Shown here: in pieces, positions 1 to 6,551 of the stretch
Layout: each line of letters starts with the position of its first letter
Position numbering within the stretch: the stretch's first letter is position 1
From: Candidatus Latescibacterota bacterium
GTDB lineage: Bacteria > Latescibacterota > UBA2968 > GCA-2709665
Direction: 5' to 3'
Length of the DNA: 6,980 nt
Assembly (NCBI GenBank): GCA_030746455.1
Contig: JASLMQ010000697.1
Span: 1 to 6,980, forward strand
The notes under the pieces: generated by a model
Told to the model about the DNA's origin: nothing
The model's input: the letters and a program-made list of their open reading frames with translations, nothing else
Database searches by the model: none
Made by a program: the position numbers and the translations under genes

Positions 1-43
1 TCGCCTCTTCCATCCATCGTCTCTCCCATCGTGGGGACTCGCT

Positions 44-1237
44 ATGCCCCAGATCGATCTCTCCGGCGCCAAGATACTTCTCGTGGACGACACCCCGGCC
101 AACCTCAAGGTCCTCCGGCAGGCCCTCGAGCCGGAGGGCTACAGCATTCTGGTCGCCACGAACGGAGAAGCGGCCCTCAAGGTCGCCCAGACCGCCGGCC
201 CGGACCTGATTCTACTCGACGTCCAGATGCCCGGCATCGACGGCTACGAGACCTGCCGGCGCCTCAAACAGAATGAGGCCACCCAGGACATCCCCGTCAT
301 CTTCGTCACCGCCCAGGCCGAGACCGAGGCCATCGTCACCGGCTTCCAGGTCGGAGGCGTGGACTACATCCCCAAGCCTTTCCAAAGCGAGGAAGTCCTT
401 GTCCGGGTCCACACCCATCTGAAGATCGACCGCCTGGCTCGAGAGGTGGAAGCCGCACAGCAGCGCCTCATCGACGAGATGGAGCAGCAGCTCCAGACCG
501 CCCACGATCTACAGATGGGCCTCATGCCCAAGGAGAGCCCGCAGATCGAGGGACTCGACATCGCCGGGCGCTGCATCCCCGCAGGGCAGGTCGGTGGCGA
601 CGTGTTCCAGTACGCGCAGCGGGACGACAGCTTAGCGGTCTGCCTGGCCGACGTCACCGGAAAGGCCATGGAGGCCGCCATCCCGATGGTCTTGTTCGAC
701 GGCATCCTCGAAAGCCACATGGAACAGGGCAATGAACTGGAAGACCTGTTCAGCCGACTCAACCGGCTCCTGTGCCGCAAGCTCCGGGGCCACACGTCGG
801 TCTGCTTCGTCATGGGCGAGCTGGACCTGAAGCACCGCGCGTTTCGGGTGGTCAACGGCGGATGCCCTTACCCTTACCTCTTCCGAGCCGAGACAGGAGA
901 GGTGCTGGAGCTCCAGACAGAGGCCTATCCCCTTGGCATCGCGCCGGGCACCGACTACCTCGCGGTGGAAGAGCGCCTCCATCCTGGCGACTGCGTGATC
1001 TTCTGCTCCGACGGGATCATCGAGGCCGATGACGGGACAGGACGGCAGTTCGGCTTCGAACGCACCTCGAACACGGTTCGGACCGCCGGCCTGAAGGGCC
1101 TCTCGTCGGAGGCGACCATAGAATTCCTGCTGGAGGCCGTGCAGGGCTTCAGGGGATCAGCGCAACAGTCCGACGACATGACGTGCGTGGTGCTGCGTGT
1201 TGAGCCGGGTCCCACAAGGACGATCGCGAGGCGGTAG
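44..1237 (+). CDS. Response regulator with PP2C-type (RsbU/SpoIIE) serine phosphatase output
   Basis: This is a 397-aa cytoplasmic two-domain regulator. Residues 8-130 form a REC receiver: acidic pair D15/D16, phospho-acceptor D59 in LLDVQMPG, T89, and K111 in KPF. Residues ~127-155 are a charged, probably coiled-coil linker (IDRLAREVEAAQQRLIDEME). Residues ~157-386 are a SpoIIE/RsbU-type PP2C phosphatase, with metal-binding candidates D186 (VGGD), D203 (LADVTGK), D323 (CSDGIIEA) and D377/D378 (QSDD). Where many relatives have GGDxxD, this protein has GGDVFQ, so the second acidic position is Q189. In this family, phosphorylation of REC by a histidine kinase controls dephosphorylation of an anti-sigma-factor antagonist. 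No kinase, antagonist or anti-sigma gene is visible here, so the target is unknown. The ATG at 44 fits the domain start and has a modest GGGGA upstream at 33-37. The REC domain is a close paralogue of the one encoded from 2221. Confidence 0.93.
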   Translation: MPQIDLSGAKILLVDDTPANLKVLRQALEPEGYSILVATNGEAALKVAQTAGPDLILLDVQMPGIDGYETCRRLKQNEATQDIPVIFVTAQAETEAIVTGFQVGGVDYIPKPFQSEEVLVRVHTHLKIDRLAREVEAAQQRLIDEMEQQLQTAHDLQMGLMPKESPQIEGLDIAGRCIPAGQVGGDVFQYAQRDDSLAVCLADVTGKAMEAAIPMVLFDGILESHMEQGNELEDLFSRLNRLLCRKLRGHTSVCFVMGELDLKHRAFRVVNGGCPYPYLFRAETGEVLELQTEAYPLGIAPGTDYLAVEERLHPGDCVIFCSDGIIEADDGTGRQFGFERTSNTVRTAGLKGLSSEATIEFLLEAVQGFRGSAQQSDDMTCVVLRVEPGPTRTIARR

Positions 1238-1536
1238 GCCGTCGGTCGTCTGCACACCATTTTCTGCGTGCACAGACACCGTTCAGGCCTGATATTTGTG
1301 GCATCATATCTCTTTCCTCCGAGCTCTCTGTACTACTACCGTTTGGGTTGCAGAAGTCTGTCCGCCCTACAGGGAATCGTTTCCAACAAGTTGCTGTCCT
1401 GCAAGACATCTGGCCACCTCTAGCTCAGAGACTTTCTATAGCAGGGATTCTACAGGCGTTCTTGGCCAACCTCTTCACGATGCACATCGATGCACCCATC
1501 CCACACGCCCAAAACACGGGGTGGCAGGGATGGGAG

Positions 1537-1632
1537 CTCCCGCGTCTGGCACAAGCAAACCATCTGCGTCCAGCCACCGGGATCGGCAGGCCGCATTCCT
1601 CAGTGAGACCGCCCTGCGGTCTTTCGCGGGAG
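1537..1632. repeat. Imperfect repeat, copy 1, bounded by CTCCCGCG/CGCGGGAG
   Basis: This 96-nt segment begins with CTCCCGCG (1537-1544) and ends with its reverse complement CGCGGGAG (1625-1632). The left end continues as TCTGGCACAAGCA, which matches copy 2 except for one base. Just inside the right end is a perfect 7-bp hairpin, AGACCGC-CCT-GCGGTCT (1606-1622). Weaker similarity to copy 2 continues on the left to about 1480, giving a period near 155 nt. It may be a palindromic dispersed element or a structured RNA. I do not recognise the family. Confidence 0.5.
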
Positions 1633-1691
1633 CGCGATAGCGGATACCCGTGGCCCCCACGAACACGCATCCAGATACAAGGATGAACACC

Positions 1692-1788
1692 CTCCCGCGT
1701 CCGGCACAAGCATCCGAGCTGGGAACAACCAACTTGGCCTGTAGGCGGACCAGACCTGTGTGCGTCCTCCAAACGGTCTTCGCGGGAG
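1692..1788. repeat. Imperfect repeat, copy 2, bounded by CTCCCGCG/CGCGGGAG
   Basis: This 97-nt segment again runs from CTCCCGCG (1692-1699) to CGCGGGAG (1781-1788). It lies 155-156 nt after copy 1. The ends are conserved between copies: TCCGGCACAAGCA on the left and CGGTCTTCGCGGGAG on the right. The interior is much more diverged. The arms AGACC (1752-1756) and GGTCT (1775-1779) keep the pairing seen as a tight hairpin in copy 1, but with a longer loop. A further isolated CGCGGGAG occurs at 2123-2130. Confidence 0.5.
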
Positions 1789-1925
1789 GAAAGCCGCCCG
1801 GCGCCTGAGAGGGCTGGGCACGCGACCTGGCGCAGCGTGTGGTGGGGTGGGCGATTTTCTTTCCCCGGTTTTGGCGCGTCTCAAAAGTCAAACCGGGCCC
1901 CGCTGGAGGCGGATAGGGAGAAGCA

Positions 1926-1953
1926 TTGGACTATCGATGGCACCCCTTATAGG
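1926..1953 (+). promoter_or_regulatory. Possible sigma-70-type promoter for the second regulator gene
   Basis: TTGGAC (1926-1931) and TATAGG (1948-1953) are separated by 16 nt. The match is partial: 3 of 6 to the -35 consensus and 4 of 6 to the -10. If used, it would start a transcript near 1960 and give a leader of about 260 nt containing all four inverted repeats listed below. This is a weak call. Confidence 0.25.
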
Positions 1954-2029
1954 GACATGAGATCCATGCCTCGTCCTCACCGCAGCACCATCTGGCATCG
2001 ACGCATCCTGCTCGGCGCTCGATCCCCCC

Positions 2030-2068
2030 GGTCGCAGTTCCGAACCGACCCCGCGGGGAACTGCGACC
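2030..2068 (+). repeat. Perfect 12-bp inverted repeat in the leader of the second regulator gene
   Basis: GGTCGCAGTTCC (2030-2041) and GGAACTGCGACC (2057-2068) are exact reverse complements around a 15-nt loop. No T-run follows, so it is not a classical terminator. It is immediately followed by a second perfect hairpin. It could be a leader RNA structure or a dyad operator. Confidence 0.7.
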
Positions 2069-2069
2069 A

Positions 2070-2090
2070 CCCCCCGTTGCGAACGGGGGG
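2070..2090 (+). repeat. Perfect 9-bp hairpin with a 3-nt loop
   Basis: CCCCCCGTT (2070-2078) pairs with AACGGGGGG (2082-2090) around GCG. It starts one base after the preceding inverted repeat, so both can form at once as stacked helices. No U-tract follows. It is the most stable-looking element of the 2030-2196 leader. Confidence 0.7.
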
Positions 2091-2145
2091 AGGCTAACCC
2101 GCGCATTCGCTGGGGGTTCTGCCGCGGGAGTGCTCACCATTGGCT

Positions 2146-2196
2146 GCGGCCGCCAGGCCGCGTTGTGAACTCTGTGGTCAGGCTTTCTTAGCCTGA
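2146..2196 (+). repeat. Two further hairpins just before the ribosome binding site
   Basis: GCGGCC (2146-2151) pairs with GGCCGC (2156-2161) around GCCA. TCAGGCT (2178-2184) pairs with AGCCTGA (2190-2196) around TTCTT. Both are perfect. The second ends 11 nt before the GGAGG at 2208-2212 that serves the ATG at 2221. With the two upstream hairpins they form a four-hairpin leader, which could affect transcript stability or translation of the regulator. Confidence 0.55.
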
Positions 2197-2220
2197 GGTC
2201 AGTCAACGGAGGCCCTTGAC

Positions 2221-3530
2221 ATGGCCACACGCGATCTGGATCTCACCGGCTCCAAGATCCTCCTGGTGGACGACACACCTGAGAACCTGAAGATCCTGCG
2301 CGAGACTCTCGAGACCGAGGGCTACAGCATCCTGGTGGCCACCAGCGGGGAGGCGGCCCTCAAGATCGCGGCCGGCGGACGTCCGGATCTCGTCCTTCTC
2401 GACGTGATGATGCCGGGGATAGACGGCTTCGAGACCTGCCGGCGTCTCAAGCGGGACGATATCACGCGCGACACCCCTGTCCTTTTCGTCACCGCGCGAG
2501 GCGAGACCGAGTCCGTCCTGGAAGGCTTCGCCGTCGGTGGGGTCGACTACATCGTCAAGCCCTTCCAAAGCCAGGAGGTCTTGATGCGGGTGCGCACCCA
2601 CCTGCAGATCGACCGGCTCTCCCGGGACCTCGCCCGAAGCAACGCGGAACTGACCCGGACCAACGAGGACCTCCAGGACGAGATCGCACGCCGCAAGGCG
2701 CTCGGGGTCGAACGGGACCATCTAGCCGAGCACCTGTCCCTGATTTCGTCCCGCGAGGCCGAGCAGTTTGGTCTGGCGGGCATTGTGGGAGAAACCAGGA
2801 CCCTTCGCGAGACTCTTGATGCAGTCGGCCGTCTCCAGGGCAGCGAGGCCACTGTACTCATCCTTGGCGAAAGCGGCACGGGCAAGGAGCTGGTGGCCCG
2901 GGCAATCCACCACGGGAGCCAGAGGGCCTCGTCCTCCCCGTGGGGGCGTCCCGCGAGACCCGGGTCGATGTCCGCGTCGTCGCGGCCACGAACACCGACC
3001 TGCAGGCCGCGATGTCCGAGGGGGCCTTTCGCCAGGATCTCTACTACCGCCTCGCTCGGTTTCCCATCATCGTACCCCCGCTGCGCGAGCGCCGGGAAGA
3101 CATCCCCTTGCTCGCGCGACACTTCCTCCGCATGATCGCCGCCGAGATGGGCCGCGAAGCACCAGATCTCACACCCGAGGCCCTGGCCATCCTGGAGAGC
3201 TACGCCTTCCCCGGCAACGTGCGTGAGCTCAAGAACACGATCGAGCGCGCCCTCATCGAGAGCGGGGGAGGCCAGGTCCGACCCGAACACGTGCACCTCG
3301 CGCGGATCGCACCGAAGGAGGCCACCGGAGCTGTACCGTTACCCGACCCACGCGCCGCGGCCGCCGACCTCCCGCTCAATCTCCAGCAGGCCGAGGAGCT
3401 CCTCATCGAGCGCGCCCTGGAGCAGACGGCCGGTAACATCGCCGCGGCCGCCCGCCTCCTGGGCACCAACCGCCCCCGCATCTACCGCTTCCTCCGCCAG
3501 CGCAAGAGGTCATCCGCCTCAGGGACATAG
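2221..3530 (+). pseudogene. REC-AAA+-HTH sigma-54 activator, disrupted by an internal deletion and frameshift
   Basis: The gene starts at ATG 2221 with GGAGG at 2208-2212. It encodes a REC domain (D17/D18, phospho-acceptor D61, K113), a coiled linker (residues ~130-180), and the first part of a sigma-54 AAA+ domain with Walker A GESGTGKE at 216-223. The frame is good as far as SQRA, around 2928, then becomes unlike the family and stops at 3135. From about 2922 a different frame encodes the rest of the same domain: EGLVLPVG, VVAATNTDL, DLYYRL, PPLRERREDIP, GNVRELKN. It ends with a Fis-type HTH (NIAAAARLLGTNRPRIYRFL) and stops at 3530. Against E. coli NtrC spacing, about 70 codons are missing. 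These include the GAFTGA loop that contacts sigma-54 and Walker B. ATP hydrolysis and sigma-54 remodelling should be lost. A truncated REC-coiled-coil product might still be made. An assembly error cannot be excluded. Confidence 0.88.
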
Positions 3531-3908
3531 CCCACTTTACATTTTGCATTTCATATTTTGCACTTTGCATTTCCCCTCATGCCCCCGAGGTCCCGCAAGC
3601 CCTCCGGACTCCGTCCTTCCACCACCGCGATCTGACTGCCCGCAGGCGTCGGGACTTGGCTCCCTACGTACCCTGGGCTCGTCGTCCAGGCCTGCCACTG
3701 AGCCAGATACCCCAGACTGCTTCTCCTTCAGGTTCTCGAACCGCGCACCTTCGTCTGATCCCGCTTGTCATTCCAGAACCCAGTTCTTATATTTCTTCCG
3801 GTCTTTCGATACTCGGTGTTTCCCCGCCAACGCACGCGATTTCCCCATCCAGGATCCCCCCCTCGCGGTGTCTTTGGCCGAACGTTTCTCCAAATCCACG
3901 GACCCGGT
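3531..3908. other. Gene-free spacer with a T-rich repetitive patch before hom
   Basis: No gene is recognisable here. The first part (about 3536-3576) is strikingly T-rich for this genome and repeats the word TTTGCA at 3543-3548, 3557-3562 and 3564-3569, with TTTACATTTT just before. The remainder is GC/pyrimidine-rich with no clear hairpin, promoter or terminator that I can defend. The hom reading frame stays open upstream to 3765, but that 48-codon stretch is unlike any homoserine dehydrogenase N-terminus and is probably untranslated. Confidence 0.5.
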
Positions 3909-5216
3909 ATGGCAAAGGCTGGAACCATAGGCATCGGACTGATCGGCATGGGCGTCGTGGGCGGAGGCGTGGTCCGACTGCTACAGGAGAACGCAGAGCA
4001 CTTCAGCACCATCCGGGGCATTGACCTGGACCTCCGGCGCATCGCCGTAAGAGACGTGACGAAGCCCCGCTCCGTGGCCGTAGCTCCGGAATGCCTCACC
4101 GATAGCGCCGAAGCCTTGATCGACGACCCCGACGTGCAGATCGTCGTCGAGGTGATGGGCGGCATCGAACCGGCACATGCCTTCAGTCTGCGCGCCCTCG
4201 AGGCCGGCAAGGACCTCGTCACCGCCAACAAGGCCCTCCTGGCCCAGCACGGTCAGGAGCTTTTCGATGTCGCGGCACAACGCAAGGTGGACCTGGCTTT
4301 CGGGGCCAGCGTCTGCGGCGGGATCCCGATTATCCGCTCCCTGACCGAGGGCCTGCTCGCCAACCGGATCGAGTCCATCTACGGTATCCTGAACGGCACC
4401 ACGAACTACATACTCACCCGGATGACCGACGACGGCGGGGCCTTCGACGAGATGCTCCGGGCGGCCCAGCAGAAGGGCTACGCCGAGTCCGATCCGACGA
4501 TGGACATCGACGGCACCGACGCCGCGCAGAAGCTAGCGCTCCTGTGTCGGATCGCCTTCCGGAGGGGGTTGTCGCCCGATGACATCCTCAAGGAAGGGAT
4601 CTCGCGCGTCACCCCGCAGGACATCGACTTCGCGCGGGAGCTCGGATACACCATCAAGCTCCTGGCCGTTGCAAAGGCCGCGGGAGACCGTATCGAGGCG
4701 AGGGTACATCCCGCATTCGTACCTTCCGGCGCGCTCCTCGCGAACATCAAAGATGAGTTCAATGCCGTGGAGATCGTCGGGCACGCCGTGGGGCCCCAGG
4801 TCTTCTACGGACGGGGTGCGGGCGAGCTCCCGACGGCCAGCGCCGTCGTTTCCGATCTCGTCGACCTGGCCGAGCGCCGCCTCACGGGCCGCGAGGTGGG
4901 CCGCTCGCCCCTGGCAGGACTTCCCGACGCGAACCCCGTTCCGGTCGGTGAGGTGGAGACGAGCTTCTACTGCCGCTTCACCGTGTACGACCAGCCGGGC
5001 GTCCTGGCCGAGATCGCGCGCATCTTCGCGTCCGAGAAGATCAGCATTGCCACCGTGATCCAGCACGGCCGATCGGAGACCCAGAACGGCACGGTCCCGC
5101 TGATTATGACGCTGCACGAGGCTCCCGAAGCCGCTATGCGTCGCGCCGTGGCCCAGATCGACCGATTGCCCGTGGTCGGACAGAAGTCCCAGACCATCCG
5201 CATCGAGGAGCTGTAG
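3909..5216 (+). CDS. hom: Homoserine dehydrogenase (NAD(P)H-dependent, with C-terminal ACT domain)
   Basis: This 435-aa cytoplasmic enzyme reduces aspartate semialdehyde to homoserine, the branch point to threonine and methionine. The Rossmann loop GMGVVGGG is at residues 13-20. VTANK places a catalytic-lysine candidate at K108. The family signature lies at 188-208: KGYAESDP then DIDGTDAAQK. E193, D204 and K208 have the same spacing as E208, D219 and K223 of the yeast enzyme. GILNGTTNYIL is also conserved. Residues ~353-435 form an ACT domain (YDQPGVLAEIARIF), usually the site of threonine feedback. There is no fused aspartokinase, so this is the monofunctional form at normal length. I chose ATG 3909 because the Rossmann strand begins eight residues later. 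The ribosome binding site there is weak. No other threonine genes are in the window. Confidence 0.96.
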   Translation: MAKAGTIGIGLIGMGVVGGGVVRLLQENAEHFSTIRGIDLDLRRIAVRDVTKPRSVAVAPECLTDSAEALIDDPDVQIVVEVMGGIEPAHAFSLRALEAGKDLVTANKALLAQHGQELFDVAAQRKVDLAFGASVCGGIPIIRSLTEGLLANRIESIYGILNGTTNYILTRMTDDGGAFDEMLRAAQQKGYAESDPTMDIDGTDAAQKLALLCRIAFRRGLSPDDILKEGISRVTPQDIDFARELGYTIKLLAVAKAAGDRIEARVHPAFVPSGALLANIKDEFNAVEIVGHAVGPQVFYGRGAGELPTASAVVSDLVDLAERRLTGREVGRSPLAGLPDANPVPVGEVETSFYCRFTVYDQPGVLAEIARIFASEKISIATVIQHGRSETQNGTVPLIMTLHEAPEAAMRRAVAQIDRLPVVGQKSQTIRIEEL

Positions 5217-5264
5217 ACCTCGCCGGGCCTCCAACCGGGTAGTTCCGCCGACCTGGTGGAGGCC

Positions 5265-5270
5265 GGAGGA
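5265..5270 (+). promoter_or_regulatory. Strong ribosome binding site (GGAGGA) for the small membrane protein
   Basis: GGAGGA ends 7 nt before the ATG at 5278, 61 nt after the hom stop codon. It is one of the best Shine-Dalgarno sequences in the window and the main reason to accept the 90-codon frame as a gene. Confidence 0.75.
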
Positions 5271-5277
5271 ATAGAAT

Positions 5278-5550
5278 ATGACTGTGGAATTGCTCCTTGG
5301 ACTGGTCACCGTAGCGGCCATGCTGGGCACCGTGGCAACGAAGTACATCTCCACGGTTCTCCTGGTGCGCCGCCGAGAGCGGCTCCACGAGACGGAGTCC
5401 CAGCTCAGCCATCTGAAGGACCGCCTCAAAGGCGTCAGCAACGAGCGCGCCGTCGCCGAGAGCAATGAGAAGAACCTGAATTCGCAGAAGGAACGGCTCG
5501 AGAGGCAGGTCCCGAATCTCGAGAGGCAGCTCAGGGACCTCGATAGATAG
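5278..5550 (+). CDS. Small membrane-anchored coiled-coil protein, function unknown
   Basis: I do not recognise a family for this 90-aa protein. Residues ~3-30 (VELLLGLVTVAAMLGTVATK onward) form one hydrophobic segment. It is followed by RRR at about 32-34, which by the positive-inside rule predicts the C-terminus in the cytoplasm. Residues ~35-90 are almost entirely charged and helical (ERLHETESQLSHLKDRL, then ERLERQVPNLERQLRDL) with coiled-coil-like spacing of Leu and Val. It contains no cysteine. It follows hom by 61 nt on the same strand and may be co-transcribed, but nothing links it to amino acid synthesis. It could be a small scaffold, a divisome-like protein or a stress protein. The terminator begins about 40 nt after its stop codon. 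Confidence 0.75.
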   Translation: MTVELLLGLVTVAAMLGTVATKYISTVLLVRRRERLHETESQLSHLKDRLKGVSNERAVAESNEKNLNSQKERLERQVPNLERQLRDLDR

Positions 5551-5590
5551 CGGTCCCGATCGGGGATCGGCAAGGTCTGGCTCATCCATC

Positions 5591-5648
5591 GGGAAACAAA
5601 AAACGAGGCGCCGGAGAAATCCTCTCCAGCGCCTCTATGTCGTTTCCC
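5591..5648. terminator. Convergent, probably bidirectional terminator
   Basis: GAGGCGC (5605-5611) pairs with GCGCCTC (5629-5635). The stem continues inside as GGAGA (5613-5617) with TCTCC (5623-5627) after one C-A mismatch. Read on the minus strand, the stem is followed by GTTTTTTGTTT, a classical U-tract, so it terminates the thioredoxin-like gene ending at 5719. An outer pair, GGGAAAC (5591-5597) and GTTTCCC (5642-5648), brackets the hairpin. On the plus strand only a short T-run follows, so termination of the hom side is less certain. Confidence 0.82.
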
Positions 5649-5718
5649 AGGCACGGCCCTACCAGTTCAGCCCAGGTGTACAATTCTCAATCCCTCATTC
5701 TACAATGCTTCCCTGCCC

Positions 5719-6354
5719 TCAGCTCTTCTGGTCTTCTTCTCCCTCTGCCAGCAGCGTCTTCACTTCCGGCTCCAGCTGTCCTCGAGTTCTCGGCCCCACA
5801 TGCTTCCGGTAGATGCGTCCCGATTTGTCGATGACGAACGTCGTGGGGAGGTACTGTACGCTCCCGTCGCTCGCCTCCGGCCCGCCGCTCCCAGGGCCGA
5901 ACACCGTTGGGATGCCCTCCAGAGCCGCCCAGGCCTCCTGGACCTGCGCCACATCCTCCAGCGTGGCGACCACGTAGGGTATTCCTTTCTGTTTCGAGAA
6001 CGCGCGAAGGGGATCCAGTCCGCCCCGTTCGAAGGCCACGCCGATGAAGGCCACCTCCTGGTCCTGGTACGATCGATACAGATCGACGAAGTCGGGGACC
6101 TCCTGCCGGCAGGGGGGACACCACGTGGCCCAGAAGTTGAGCACAATGACCTGTCCTCGGTAGTCCGACAGGCGGGCGCGGTCACCGTCGAGAACCTTGA
6201 ATGCGAGGTCCGGCGCGGCCACCCTTTCGGCGGAGGCCAGTTGGGTGCCGGCTGTCGAGCGTATCTCGGCCTGGCTCCATCCCCTCCACAGGAGGGGGAT
6301 CGCCAAGAGGATGATGGCGCTCCAGATGAGGACTGCCTTGGGGGATCGGTTCAC
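5719..6354 (-). CDS. ResA/TlpA-like membrane-anchored thiol-disulfide oxidoreductase
   Basis: This 211-aa protein has a single N-terminal anchor or signal segment (residues ~7-23, AVLIWSAIILLAIPLLW) and an extracytoplasmic thioredoxin fold of the AhpC/TSA-TlpA type (residues ~45-205). The active site is WCPPC with C79 and C82, within NFWATWCPPCRQE. P170 in YLPTTFVID is the expected cis-proline. Such proteins reduce disulfides outside the membrane, often in cytochrome c maturation, but no cytochrome biogenesis gene is nearby and the substrate is unknown. The segment between helix 2 and the cis-proline (residues ~142-167, rich in Gly/Pro) is longer than usual and may shape substrate choice. I chose GTG at 6352-6354 because it directly precedes the anchor and has GAGGAG 8 nt upstream. 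The frame is open to 6474 but no anchor-like sequence lies there. It is preceded by a sigma-54-type promoter and followed by a clear terminator. Confidence 0.9.
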   Translation of the reverse strand: MNRSPKAVLIWSAIILLAIPLLWRGWSQAEIRSTAGTQLASAERVAAPDLAFKVLDGDRARLSDYRGQVIVLNFWATWCPPCRQEVPDFVDLYRSYQDQEVAFIGVAFERGGLDPLRAFSKQKGIPYVVATLEDVAQVQEAWAALEGIPTVFGPGSGGPEASDGSVQYLPTTFVIDKSGRIYRKHVGPRTRGQLEPEVKTLLAEGEEDQKS

Positions 6355-6469
6355 GTGCCTTTCTCCTCGGTAACCGCCAGCGCCGGAAAGGGACGACCCG
6401 GCGTGCCTTCGCTCTCGCCTGCGTGGCCAATGTAAGGGAGTACATCTCCTACCCGGCCAACCCCACCTA

Positions 6470-6485
6470 TGCAACCCGTGTGCCA
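6470..6485 (-). promoter_or_regulatory. Sigma-54 (-24/-12) promoter for the thioredoxin-like gene
   Basis: On the minus strand, TGGCAC (6485 to 6480), five bases (ACGGG), then TTGCA (6474 to 6470) match the RpoN consensus TGGCAC-N5-TTGCA/T at every fixed position. The GG and GC dinucleotides have the required 10-nt separation. Transcription should start near 6459, giving a leader of about 105 nt before the GTG at 6354. The leader includes a 6-bp stem, CGCCGG/CCGGCG (6381-6386 with 6398-6403). The orientation and position suit the gene. Confidence 0.7.
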
Positions 6486-6551
6486 GAATGGAAAGCGGAA
6501 CACCGGATCGCTATAACATATTGTTAATTCACCTGTTAGTCGAACTCGAAG

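Larger units (their letters stand above)
1238..2029. other. Long gene-free stretch downstream of the REC-PP2C gene
   Basis: I see no convincing gene on either strand in this stretch. The open frames here have no recognisable motifs, and their composition follows the repeats. Just after the stop codon there is only weak hairpin potential: TGCAC 1251-1255 with GTGCA 1268-1272, and GATAT 1291-1295 with ATATC 1306-1310 followed by a pyrimidine-rich run. Neither is a convincing terminator. From about 1480 to 1790 the sequence contains two copies of an imperfect ~155-nt repeat, listed separately. A candidate promoter lies near 1926-1953. Confidence 0.6.

Noticed and set aside
1480..1790. CRISPR array
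   Set aside because: There are only two long, diverged copies and no short identical repeats with regular unique spacers.
1475..1891. Minus-strand open frame of 138 codons in the repeat region
   Set aside because: Its internal similarity simply reflects the ~155-nt DNA repeat. It has no Shine-Dalgarno sequence or recognisable domain.
2905..2945. Programmed ribosomal frameshift joining the two halves of the activator
   Set aside because: A frameshift alone would not restore the ~70 missing codons with GAFTGA and Walker B, and I see no slippery site with a stimulator.
2940..3530. Separate gene encoding only the AAA+ C-terminal part and HTH from GTG 2940
   Set aside because: The frame continues meaningfully upstream of 2940 (EGLVLP), no good ribosome binding site precedes it, and half of the ATPase would be absent. 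It is the tail of the broken activator.
3765..3908. Upstream in-frame extension of hom giving a 483-residue protein
   Set aside because: The extra 48 residues resemble no homoserine dehydrogenase N-terminus, and the Rossmann fold starts right after the ATG at 3909. The normal length is about 430-440.
4533..5654. Long minus-strand open frame (373 codons) across hom and the small gene
   Set aside because: It lies antisense to a fully conserved enzyme gene and to a terminator, and its translation has no family motif. It is a GC-rich shadow.
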